25,067 nucleotides of DNA, taken from positions 1 to 25,067 of the forward strand of contig JAZSPB010000135.1 in the NCBI GenBank assembly GCA_045537235.1, in the 5' to 3' direction. The notes beneath the pieces were generated by a model. It was not told the DNA's origin, ran no database searches, and was given only the letters and a program-made list of their open reading frames with translations. Below, piece by piece: positions 18,156 through 23,782 of this stretch. Both the position numbers and the translations under genes were made by a program. This DNA is from RGIG8775 sp045537235 (GTDB taxonomy: Bacteria > Bacillota > Clostridia > Oscillospirales > CAG-272). How positions within the stretch are numbered: the stretch's first letter is position 1; each line of letters begins with the position of its first letter.

Positions 18156-18584
18156 ATGTCCACATTCATGGCTAAGAAAGAAACCATTGAGCGCAAGTGG
18201 TACGTCATCGACGCTGCCGGCAAGCCCCTTGGTAAGACTGCAGTTGCTGCCGCAAACATTCTTCGCGGTAAGCATCGCCCCGAATTCACCCCTCATGTTG
18301 ACTGCGGTGAGTATGTTATCATCGTAAATGCCGAGAAGGCAGTTCTGACCGGTAAGAAGCTTGAGCAGAAGTATTACCGCCGTCATTCCGGTTATATCGG
18401 AGGACTTAAGGAAGTACAGTACAAGACCCTTATGGAGACCCGTCCCGAGTTGGCAATGGAGCTTGCTGTAAAGGGAATGCTTCCTCATAACTCCATCGGT
18501 GCCAAGTCCGCAACCCGCCTTAAGGTGTTTGCAGGCGCCGCTCACAACCACGACGCACAGAAGCCTGTAGCTGTCGAAGTATAA
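18156..18584 (+). CDS. rplM: 50S ribosomal protein L13
   Basis: Large-subunit protein L13, an early assembly protein. The protein is 142 residues, the normal bacterial length. Recognisable parts are RKWYVIDAAGKPLG near the N-terminus, AAANILRGKHRPEFTPHVDC, and the C-terminal KGMLPHNSIGAKSATRLKVF with AGAAHNHDAQKP. AAAGGAG at 18139-18145 stands ten bases before the ATG. A second in-frame ATG five codons later (MAKKETIERKW) is possible but has no ribosome site of its own. It is co-transcribed with rpsI, 20 bases downstream, the standard bacterial pairing, and has a near-perfect promoter. Confidence 0.97.
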   Translation: MSTFMAKKETIERKWYVIDAAGKPLGKTAVAAANILRGKHRPEFTPHVDCGEYVIIVNAEKAVLTGKKLEQKYYRRHSGYIGGLKEVQYKTLMETRPELAMELAVKGMLPHNSIGAKSATRLKVFAGAAHNHDAQKPVAVEV

Positions 18585-18604
18585 GGAAAGGACGGATTTG
18601 AATC

Positions 18605-19006
18605 ATGTATACAAGTGCAAAGCCCTATTTCTACGGAACCGGTAGAAGAAAGAAATCCGTTGCTCGCGTTCGTATCGTTCCCGGTACCGGCGTGATCACT
18701 ATCAACGGCAGAGATATTGATAACTACTTTGGTCTGGAGACCCTGAAGCTCATCGTTAACCAGCCCTTCGGCGTAACCGGCACGGCAGGCAAGTTCGATA
18801 TCATCGCAACTGTTGTCGGCGGCGGTATTTCCGGTCAGGCAGGTGCGATCCGTCACGGTTTGGCAAGAGCTCTCGTCAAGGCTGATGAGACCTACAAGCC
18901 CGCCCTCAAGGCAGCAGGATTCCTGACCCGTGACCCCAGAATGAAGGAGAGAAAGAAGTACGGTCTCAAGGCCGCTCGTCGCGCTCCTCAGTTCTCAAAG
19001 AGATAA
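18605..19006 (+). CDS. rpsI: 30S ribosomal protein S9
   Basis: Small-subunit protein S9, whose C-terminal tail reaches the P-site tRNA. The protein is 133 residues, normal length. The signature GTGRRKKSVARVRI is near the N-terminus, GGGISGQAGAIRHGLARAL in the middle, and the basic tail ends in APQFSKR, with the conserved final Lys-Arg that touches tRNA. AAGGAAAGG stands about twelve bases before the ATG. It follows rplM by 20 bases and is the last gene of the pair; a TTCG-capped terminator begins 26 bases after the stop. Confidence 0.97.
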   Translation: MYTSAKPYFYGTGRRKKSVARVRIVPGTGVITINGRDIDNYFGLETLKLIVNQPFGVTGTAGKFDIIATVVGGGISGQAGAIRHGLARALVKADETYKPALKAAGFLTRDPRMKERKKYGLKAARRAPQFSKR

Positions 19007-19031
19007 ATTATTTTATCTTATATGCAAGTAT

Positions 19032-19068
19032 ACAAGGCTCTCACTTCGGTGGGGGCTTTGTTATTTTC
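19032..19068 (+). terminator. Terminator of rplM-rpsI, TTCG-capped
   Basis: Thirteen-pair stem ACAAGGCTCTCAC / GTGGGGGCTTTGT (19032-19044 and 19049-19061) with a TTCG loop and three G-U pairs, followed by TTATTTTC. A related hairpin is at 19999-20022. Confidence 0.9.
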
Positions 19069-19116
19069 GTAGGGGAGACCTGTGGTCTCCCGCGGGCGAA
19101 CGCAGTTCGCCCCTAC
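19069..19116. repeat. 48-base double-hairpin palindrome, copy 1
   Basis: The element starts GTAGGGG and ends CCCCTAC, so its ends are inverted repeats. Inside are two hairpins in tandem: GGGAGACC / GGTCTCCC, then GGGCGAAC / GTTCGCCC, joined by GC. A second copy of the same length is at 24941-24988 with the same ends and junction, where GGGCGAAC / GTTCGCCC forms the first hairpin. It begins directly behind the T-tract of the rpsI terminator. I read it as a REP-like mobile or structural repeat. Confidence 0.75.
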
Positions 19117-19122
19117 GGTGTA

Positions 19123-19148
19123 GGCGATACCTTGGTGCCGCCTTTTTT
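19123..19148 (+). terminator. Second terminator-like hairpin behind rpsI
   Basis: GGCGATACC (19123-19131) and GGTGCCGCC (19134-19142) form a stem with one mismatch and one G-U pair; the real loop must be wider than the two bases between them. Six T follow. The palindrome copy lies between this and the first terminator. Confidence 0.5.
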
Positions 19149-19191
19149 GTTTATGAATTTCTCGGCGGGATCAAGCCCCCATACGTCTATT

Positions 19192-19254
19192 GGCGGTTCA
19201 ATTTGTAAAAAATTGAGCCGTCCTATTTACTTTTTGCCGTTTTTATGGTATAAT
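19192..19254 (+). promoter_or_regulatory. Promoter/leader module A, before the NUDIX gene
   Basis: Hairpin GGTTCAATTT / AAATTGAGCC (19195-19204 and 19210-19219), then TTTACT at 19226-19231 and TATAAT at 19249-19254 with a 17-base spacer. The leader holds ACTTGAATTTG before the ribosome site. The same order and much of the sequence recur at 20101-20163, and the promoter part again at 20746-20774. Confidence 0.75.
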
Positions 19255-19297
19255 CTGACTAATCGACAAACTTGAATTTGACGGAGGCATAAGCAAT

Positions 19298-19774
19298 ATG
19301 GATATATCTTTCAGATCAGACAACGAGAAATTTAATTATAGAGTTTGTGCTATGATAATTTCTGATGGAAAAATCTTGGCGATGCATGATGATAGATCTC
19401 CTTATTACTATCTGCCCGGCGGGAGGGTTACAATAGGTGAAACAGCAGAAAATGCCGTTATCAGAGAGGTTCAAGAGGAATTGGGAGTTACTCCCAAAAT
19501 CGTTCGTCCTCTTTGGTTAAATCAAGCATTTTTCACAGAAGACGTAGATAATCTTCGATATCACGAACTCTGTATTTATTTTTTGATGGATATATCAAAT
19601 ACAGATTTATTAGAAAGAGGTAAACTGTTTACATCAAACGAGGGTCATCGTACACACATCTTTGAATGGTTGGAGTTTGAAAGATTGAGGGAGGAGTATT
19701 TTTATCCGTTATTCTTAAAAAAGGATATTTTTAATCTCCCTAATGTATTTACTATTCGTACTGAAATTGAGTAA
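19298..19774 (+). CDS. NUDIX hydrolase
   Basis: Pyrophosphohydrolase of 158 residues that should cleave a nucleoside diphosphate linked to another group. The Nudix box fits the consensus exactly at residues 42-64: Gly42, Glu48, Arg56-Glu57, Glu60-Glu61, Gly63, with core AENAVIREVQEELGV. PYYYLPGG before it is typical of the MutT-like group. The substrate cannot be told from sequence. The ATG at 19298 has ACGGAGG ten bases upstream. It is driven alone by promoter module A and ends just before a 21-base tag that recurs after the 20494 gene. The gene and its surroundings are clearly richer in A and T than the ribosomal genes before it, which fits acquired DNA. Confidence 0.92.
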   Translation: MDISFRSDNEKFNYRVCAMIISDGKILAMHDDRSPYYYLPGGRVTIGETAENAVIREVQEELGVTPKIVRPLWLNQAFFTEDVDNLRYHELCIYFLMDISNTDLLERGKLFTSNEGHRTHIFEWLEFERLREEYFYPLFLKKDIFNLPNVFTIRTEIE

Positions 19775-19780
19775 GTAAAT

Positions 19781-19801
19781 CCCAATTTGTTGAGCTGAAT
19801 A
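19781..19801. repeat. Unit-end tag, copy 1
   Basis: CCCAATTTGTTGAGC, one variable base, then GAATA. It is identical at 20 of 21 positions to 20685-20705. Both copies lie within seven bases of the last stop codon of a unit that begins with the shared promoter module. Confidence 0.7.
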
Positions 19802-19812
19802 GGCGTTGAATG

Positions 19813-19845
19813 TTGGTGTAATTTTGGTGCAAATTTGGTGCAACA
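19813..19845. repeat. Three 11-base tandem repeats (TTGGTGYAA)
   Basis: TTGGTGTAATT, TTGGTGCAAAT and TTGGTGCAACA stand head to tail at an exact period of 11, one helical turn. They lie in the 442-base gap between the NUDIX gene and the next small gene. This gap also holds the unit-end tag, the ACGATAT array, a TTCG hairpin and promoter module B; I see no further gene in it. Confidence 0.7.
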
Positions 19846-19848
19846 CTT

Positions 19849-19940
19849 TATGCGATGATACTCATGATATTCACGATATCGCACGAAAACACACGATAAA
19901 TACACGATATCGCACGATATTTAACGATATTCACGATATC
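19849..19940. repeat. Degenerate direct/inverted repeat array (CACGATATCG)
   Basis: About ten copies of an ACGAT/CATGAT core occur in 92 bases. CACGATATCGCACGA is repeated exactly at 19872-19886 and 19903-19917, and GATATTCACGATATC exactly at 19866-19880 and 19926-19940. GATATC is itself palindromic. Spacing is irregular, so this is neither a CRISPR array nor a clean tandem repeat; iteron-like or decayed dispersed repeat DNA are the options. Confidence 0.7.
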
Positions 19941-19998
19941 AAACGGCGTTGCTAAAACTCCAAGAGATAAGTTGCCCCTTACGGGTTTATCAAAATTA

Positions 19999-20022
19999 CA
20001 GCACTCACTTCGGTGGGTGCTG
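19999..20022. terminator. TTCG-capped hairpin, relic of a terminator
   Basis: CAGCACTCAC / GTGGGTGCTG with a TTCG loop, almost the same upper stem as the rpsI terminator (CTCAC TTCG GTGGG). No T-run follows, so it may be a worn copy or only a weak terminator. Confidence 0.5.
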
Positions 20023-20100
20023 CCGTAGTGCGAGGGGGACTTATGCCGCAAAAGTCAAACAAAAACGGAGGCCGCGAGCCACCATCCTACGGCTATAACG

Positions 20101-20163
20101 GGCGGTTCAATTTGCGAAGGAATGAACCGTTCTATTTACTTTTTTACCAATATATGCTATAAT
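20101..20163 (+). promoter_or_regulatory. Promoter/leader module B
   Basis: Hairpin CGGTTCA / TGAACCG (20103-20109 and 20123-20129), TTTACT at 20135-20140, 17-base spacer, TATAAT at 20158-20163, then ATCGATAAACTTGAAT in the leader. It matches module A block by block, including GGCGGTTCAATTTG and CTATTTACTTTTT. Confidence 0.75.
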
Positions 20164-20216
20164 TATGTTGATTAGATATATAATCGATAAACTTGAATGT
20201 GCCGGGAGGGAGACTA

Positions 20217-20468
20217 ATGAAAGATAAAATCAAGTTGCTTTTAAGGTGGGGCGGAATATTTCTTCTTTGCTTTATTGTGATATATTTATTTGTCTTTTTG
20301 GGAGGCTGGAAGCTATTTGAAAGCGGTGATCCTATTCTGATTGAGGTGGGTGTCGCATTTGTTTTGTCATTCTTTGTATTTGTTTTCAACGAAGTCATAT
20401 CGGGGCTTGAGAAGAGAGTTAAATCTTTAGAAGAACGCATAAGCGAACTTGAGAAAAAAGTAAGATAA
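20217..20468 (+). CDS. Small membrane protein with C-terminal coiled coil, 83 residues
   Basis: Two hydrophobic segments at about residues 11-33 and 44-64 are followed by a short cytoplasmic coiled coil with clear heptads (GLEKRVKSLEERISELEKK). The start MKDKIKLLLRWGG is basic, so both ends probably face the cytoplasm. The ATG at 20217 has GGGAGGG at 20204-20210, seven bases upstream; an in-frame TTG at 20193 is less likely. It is the first gene behind promoter module B and is followed after 25 bases by another two-span protein. No family recognised; the coiled coil suggests it forms oligomers or docks a partner. Confidence 0.72.
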   Translation: MKDKIKLLLRWGGIFLLCFIVIYLFVFLGGWKLFESGDPILIEVGVAFVLSFFVFVFNEVISGLEKRVKSLEERISELEKKVR

Positions 20469-20493
20469 ATTTCAATTTGACGAGGTAATAATT

Positions 20494-20682
20494 ATGAAAA
20501 GTAAATGGCAACTGTTCGCATCAATATTTCAATTAATCGTTGGTCTTGCCGCAATTACATCATTTGCATTACTTGCATTTGGCGGCGAAAATATGGCAAA
20601 GTGGATAGTAACCCTCATTTTATCTATAGCATTTGTTGTTTTAGGAATAATCGGTATTATTGATTATAAATCTAAACGATAA
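20494..20682 (+). CDS. Small two-span membrane protein, 62 residues
   Basis: Two hydrophobic helices (about residues 8-29 and 36-56) joined by a short polar turn (GGENMAK), with Lys/Arg-rich ends (MKSKWQ and DYKSKR), so both ends should lie in the cytoplasm. The ATG has GACGAGG about eight bases upstream, inside CAATTTGACGAGG, which resembles the ribosome-site region of the NUDIX gene. It lies 25 bases behind the coiled-coil membrane protein, in the same unit, and is followed by the second unit-end tag. No family recognised. Confidence 0.7.
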   Translation: MKSKWQLFASIFQLIVGLAAITSFALLAFGGENMAKWIVTLILSIAFVVLGIIGIIDYKSKR

Positions 20683-20684
20683 AG

Positions 20685-20705
20685 CCCAATTTGTTGAGCA
20701 GAATA
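20685..20705. repeat. Unit-end tag, copy 2
   Basis: CCCAATTTGTTGAGC, A, then GAATA, differing at one position from the copy at 19781-19801. It starts two bases after the stop codon of the 62-residue protein gene. Confidence 0.7.
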
Positions 20706-20745
20706 AGAGGTAAATGGTTTACTTACGGAGACTTGAACCGCTCTA

Positions 20746-20774
20746 TTTACTTTTGGTAAGAATCATGTTATAAT
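20746..20774 (+). promoter_or_regulatory. Promoter module C
   Basis: TTTACT at 20746-20751, 17-base spacer, TATAAT at 20769-20774, preceded by TTGAACCGCTCTATTTACTTTT, of which the last 16 bases nearly equal modules A and B; only half of the upstream hairpin remains. It drives the 128-residue membrane protein and the two genes behind it. Confidence 0.75.
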
Positions 20775-20816
20775 ACAACTGTTAAATGAGCTTGAATTAA
20801 AAACGGAGACAATTAT

Positions 20817-21203
20817 ATGAAAAAATGGTTTCTTCCGCTTGCTTTGCCGATTATTTCGGTGCTTTTGCTTATATTGGTATATGTAATCAGCTTCGCAGTA
20901 GCCGGCGATAGTACCGGATATGCCGGTGCAGTGTACGCCTCGTGTGGCATCCTGTTTTGTTGTGCGATCCTCATGCCCGCGATATGCTTTGTGTATTCCA
21001 AGCGGTGGTTATTAAATCAAAAATTCCGCTTCTTTTTCACTGCCTACAATTCATTTCTCATATCGTTGCCGTATGTTGTCCTATTTTCTCTTAATGATGT
21101 AATTGACTTCTACTTTGTATGGATTATCTTTGGATGGTGCGAGCTTTGGTCGTTGCTCGGACTTGTGAAATTTAAGCGTAAAGAGCAAAAGCAGGATGCA
21201 TAA
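20817..21203 (+). CDS. Four-span membrane protein, 128 residues
   Basis: Hydrophobic segments at about residues 5-29, 39-60, 70-93 and 97-117, and a basic C-terminal tail (KFKRKEQKQDA). The N-terminal basic start (MKKW) also faces the cytoplasm, consistent with an even number of spans. The ATG at 20817 has CGGAG eight bases upstream. It is the first gene behind promoter module C. The next gene, another four-span protein, starts 32 bases after the stop. I do not recognise a family, and no catalytic or metal-binding pattern is visible. Confidence 0.72.
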   Translation: MKKWFLPLALPIISVLLLILVYVISFAVAGDSTGYAGAVYASCGILFCCAILMPAICFVYSKRWLLNQKFRFFFTAYNSFLISLPYVVLFSLNDVIDFYFVWIIFGWCELWSLLGLVKFKRKEQKQDA

Positions 21204-21235
21204 AAAATTCTGATTTGCCGGAGGAGGGAATGCGT

Positions 21236-21607
21236 ATGAAAAAAGAGAATGATGGACTCCCCTTATTAAAAAACATACTTTTTGTAATTGCAATTCACAT
21301 CTTATCTGTGACAAATATGTTGATATGGCGCAATGGCATTGTGAATGATAAAATTTGTTTGGTTATCCAATTGATTCTTTGTATTATATCCATCCCGACA
21401 TATTTCTTTTTTAAGAGTGATCAATCTTGGAAATATACTTTGCTTACTATCCTCTCTCATATTGTTGTGGTTGCCCTTTCCTGTTTCCTATTGCCTTTCT
21501 TCTTTGATGGGTGGAATGTTGCTATTGTTTATTGGACCGAGATCGCACTGTGCGTCACTTTCGGTATTCTTATTATTTCAGATATAATTGTCAATATCAG
21601 ATCGTAA
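21236..21607 (+). CDS. Four-span membrane protein, 123 residues
   Basis: Hydrophobic segments at about residues 12-31, 39-59, 65-88 and 95-116, with a charged N-terminus (MKKENDG). GGAGGAGGG at 21220-21228 lies seven bases before the ATG at 21236, which decides the start; an ATG two codons earlier is too close to the ribosome site and a TTG at 21215 lies before it. It is the second of three genes behind module C; the lipoprotein gene follows after 26 bases. Size and topology resemble the preceding protein, so the two may be partners or distant paralogues. Function unknown. Confidence 0.7.
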   Translation: MKKENDGLPLLKNILFVIAIHILSVTNMLIWRNGIVNDKICLVIQLILCIISIPTYFFFKSDQSWKYTLLTILSHIVVVALSCFLLPFFFDGWNVAIVYWTEIALCVTFGILIISDIIVNIRS

Positions 21608-21633
21608 AAGTCAGATTTTATGGAGGTTATTTT

Positions 21634-22260
21634 ATGAAAAGAAAATCTTTTGCAGGGCTAATGCTTTGCGTATTCCTGCTGATTCTGCTTGTATCCTGTA
21701 ACGCAAAGCCCAAGTTGCTTACCGAATGTGGAGAAGAGGTTATCTCTATGATGGCTGAAATGATCGAGAGTGAAGAGTATAAATCTTTATACGATCTTCC
21801 CGATACATACGATGAAAAAATAAATAAATTGCGTGGAGGGAACTACTCCAAAAGCGAAGCGGTATACGAGCTATTCATTCCCGAGGAGGCATTATTTGAT
21901 ACGACCGTGAAAGAGGATGCTTTCTCGGAAGACCTGTATAAATACCTTTGCTCGTCCGCCTATTTGTCATTTACCACGCGCGTTAACCAAGCAAGCGGTG
22001 TGGAGATTATGACGCTATCCACTGTTTTTTCGGCACAAAAAAGCTTTGTGAATGAAAAAGTGAATGTGAATAAAACATATTTGTACGTTTTTGAAAAAGG
22101 TTGTCCTATTGCCGTTACCTTCGTGGCCGATGGAGATGGCGCATTTAGAGCACTTGGTCGTTTTCTTATCAACGATACATTTGTAACCGACGACGAGCAA
22201 AGCATAAAAAATTCGTGCGAGATTTTGGGAATAAATGGTGTGACGGTGAAAAAGCAATAA
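21634..22260 (+). CDS. Putative lipoprotein, 208 residues
   Basis: A secreted protein anchored by lipid. The basic start MKRKSF is followed by a hydrophobic stretch and the lipobox LVSC, with the lipidated Cys at residue 22. The mature part is polar and mixed alpha/beta with no motif I recognise. TGGAGG stands seven bases before the ATG at 21634; the same frame is open further upstream but without a ribosome site. It is the third gene of the unit behind promoter module C, after two four-span membrane proteins, so the three may form one envelope complex. About 200 bases of decayed sequence follow. Confidence 0.8.
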   Translation: MKRKSFAGLMLCVFLLILLVSCNAKPKLLTECGEEVISMMAEMIESEEYKSLYDLPDTYDEKINKLRGGNYSKSEAVYELFIPEEALFDTTVKEDAFSEDLYKYLCSSAYLSFTTRVNQASGVEIMTLSTVFSAQKSFVNEKVNVNKTYLYVFEKGCPIAVTFVADGDGAFRALGRFLINDTFVTDDEQSIKNSCEILGINGVTVKKQ

Positions 22261-22316
22261 AGATGCTGTTTAAGCTGATCGAATTATAAATGGGGTATGC
22301 TCGAAAGGGATTTGTG

Positions 22317-22396
22317 ATGAAACTTGAAAGGTCGTGTGCGCGGTCGTTTTTGCAAACCAAGATGGAGAAATCAAATATCTTTTAGTGACGCCAATA
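22317..22396 (+). pseudogene. Broken 5' end of a NUDIX (Ap4A hydrolase-like) gene
   Basis: An ATG at 22317 with AAAGGGA seven bases upstream opens MKLERSC. One base later the neighbouring frame, from 22340, continues AVVFANQDGEIKYLLVTPI before a stop at 22397. Put together with one lost base near 22338 this reads like the N-terminus of bis(5'-nucleosyl)-tetraphosphatase-type NUDIX proteins (MK-x-E-x-SCGAVVF then YLLV). The Nudix box itself is gone. What remains to 22456 shows no coding sense. The comparison is from memory. Confidence 0.55.
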
Positions 22397-22456
22397 TGAA
22401 ATGGTTGATGGCGTGATGAAACGCGTGTCAGACCGAGGATAGGAGAAGATGACGGA

Positions 22457-22786
22457 ATGAAGACCTATACGATTTGCGGCAGTATGCGGTTTGAAAAAGA
22501 AATGCGAGAAATTGCGTATTCCCTTGAAGTTTGTGAGGGATATAACATTCTTCAGTGCGTTTACCGTAGCGATAATATGAGCCCTACTGCGGAGGAGCGA
22601 GCCCGATTATCCCATGCCCATTACCGAAAAATTGATTTGAGTGATGGAATCTATGTTGTAAATATTGGAGGATATGTTGGCGAAGCGGCTCAAAAGGAAA
22701 TTGAGTATGCCAAAGCATTGGGCAAGGAAATTTTGTATCATGTAGCGGAAGATCATTTTCAGCATATTGATGAATGTGATCGTTGA
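22457..22786 (+). CDS. Nucleoside 2-deoxyribosyltransferase-like protein
   Basis: Small soluble protein of 109 residues with the pattern of the nucleoside 2-deoxyribosyltransferase/Rossmann-like family. It starts with a beta strand and CGSMRFEKEM at residues 7-16 for binding the sugar-phosphate part. HAHYRKIDLSDGIYVVN lies at 53-69 and GYVGEAAQKEIEYAKALGK at 72-90, where Gly, Glu and the second Glu are the usual conserved positions. True deoxyribosyltransferases are longer (about 150 residues), so this short form may hydrolyse or bind a nucleotide instead. AGGAGAAG at 22441-22448 stands eight bases before the ATG. It follows the broken NUDIX gene and precedes an XRE regulator, with no promoter that I can point to. 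Confidence 0.7.
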   Translation: MKTYTICGSMRFEKEMREIAYSLEVCEGYNILQCVYRSDNMSPTAEERARLSHAHYRKIDLSDGIYVVNIGGYVGEAAQKEIEYAKALGKEILYHVAEDHFQHIDECDR

Positions 22787-22808
22787 TTTTATTGCCTTTT
22801 CCAACTCT

Positions 22809-22843
22809 ACCGATGGTTGATATCTCCCCATTCAACCGTAGGT
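22809..22843. promoter_or_regulatory. Inverted repeat before the membrane XRE regulator
   Basis: ACCGATGGTTGA and TCAACCGTAGGT (22809-22820 and 22832-22843) pair at 11 of 12 positions around an 11-base loop. No T-run follows. It lies 57 bases before the regulator start and could be an operator or a leader hairpin. Confidence 0.45.
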
Positions 22844-22899
22844 ATGTAGACAAAGGGGCAAAAACAATGTACACTCAAAGTGAAAGGAGGCGACCAAAA

Positions 22900-23541
22900 A
22901 TGGATCAAGCAAAAATCGGAAAATTTATAGCCGATTGCAGAAAAAAGAACAAATTAACACAAATGCAATTGGCGGAAAAACTAAACATTACCGACCGAGC
23001 GGTCTCCAAATGGGAAACCGGAAGAGCCATGCCCGATTCCTCGATCATGCTCGAGCTGTGTAATGTTCTCAAAATCAGCGTGAACGATTTATTAAATGGG
23101 GAGGTAATTGCTGTGGAGAATTACAATGAAAAATCAGAAAAGCTCTTGCTGGAAATGGCAAGACAAAAGGAAGATGCGGACAGAAAACTGCTGTCCTTGG
23201 AAATTTTGATCGGTATATTTTCAATGATTATTTTACTGGGATTTGCCGTTGTTGCCGCATTTGTACCTATGGCAGATTGGCAGAAGATCTGTCTTGTTGT
23301 AATCGGAGTTGTTATCGGCATGATCGGTGTCGCATATGCCTTGAAGATTGAGCAGACCGCGGGTTATTACGAGTGCGCAAGATGCCATCACAGATATGTT
23401 CCAACCTTTGGCAGCGTTTTTGTGGCGATGCATTTCGGAAGAACCAGATATATGAAATGCCCCGAGTGCAACAAATGGTCATGGAACAAAAAGGTATTAA
23501 AAAAGGAAGAAAATCAAGATAAACAGACCGATCAAGAATGA
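22900..23541 (+). CDS. XRE-family regulator with two membrane spans and a zinc ribbon
   Basis: Protein of 213 residues with an unusual build. Residues 6-62 are a Cro/C1-type helix-turn-helix (LTQMQLAEKLNITDRAVSKW, then ETGRAMPDSSIM). Residues 70-98 are a charged linker. Spans lie at about 99-122 and 129-149. The C-terminal part holds two CxxC pairs, Cys159/Cys162 (CARC) and Cys187/Cys190 (CPEC), fitting a zinc ribbon; with two spans it should face the cytoplasm like the DNA-binding domain. AAAGGAGG at 22883-22890 stands nine bases before the ATG at 22900, which decides the start although the frame is open upstream. It probably senses a signal at the membrane; the ligand is unknown. A hairpin directly at the stop may end the transcript. 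Confidence 0.85.
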   Translation: MDQAKIGKFIADCRKKNKLTQMQLAEKLNITDRAVSKWETGRAMPDSSIMLELCNVLKISVNDLLNGEVIAVENYNEKSEKLLLEMARQKEDADRKLLSLEILIGIFSMIILLGFAVVAAFVPMADWQKICLVVIGVVIGMIGVAYALKIEQTAGYYECARCHHRYVPTFGSVFVAMHFGRTRYMKCPECNKWSWNKKVLKKEENQDKQTDQE

Positions 23542-23565
23542 TTATTAACATCATTCGTGTTTTTG
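23536..23565 (+). terminator. Terminator-like hairpin at the end of the membrane XRE gene
   Basis: GAATGAT / ATCATTC (23536-23542 and 23550-23556) with a seven-base loop, followed by GTGTTTTTGG. The stem overlaps the stop codon and is AT-rich, so it is weak. Confidence 0.5.
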
Positions 23566-23623
23566 GTATTCGTCCTTTCTTTTACAACAGAAGGCTCTGT
23601 TTGGCGTGCCTTCCATAAAGCAG

Positions 23624-23666
23624 AAAGCGGTATATTTGTAGCAATACGACTATACCGCTTTTATGT
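23624..23666 (+). terminator. Second hairpin, probable terminator
   Basis: Eleven perfect pairs AAAGCGGTATA / TATACCGCTTT (23624-23634 and 23651-23661), followed by TATGTT. It lies between the two XRE genes and could end transcription from either side. Confidence 0.5.
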
Positions 23667-23709
23667 TAAAATTCAACCGGCATTAGAAAATTTCTCTCCA
23701 AATGAGTTA

Positions 23710-23737
23710 TTGTTTTCAAGCATAAATATGCTATAAT
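23710..23737 (+). promoter_or_regulatory. Promoter of the XRE-TPR gene
   Basis: TTGTTT at 23710-23715, 16-base spacer, TATAAT at 23732-23737, about 45 bases before the start codon. It differs from modules A-C. Confidence 0.6.
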
Positions 23738-23782
23738 AGTAATAGGATAAGCGCTGATCCAAAGTAATTTGGAGGAACAACT

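Noticed and set aside
19849..19940. CRISPR array
   Set aside because: Repeats are about 7-15 bases with irregular spacing and no unique spacers of constant length; no cas genes nearby.
19848..20051. Minus-strand frame across the ACGATAT array (DIVNIV-type repeats)
   Set aside because: The peptide only reflects the DNA repeat, with no ribosome site and no domain.
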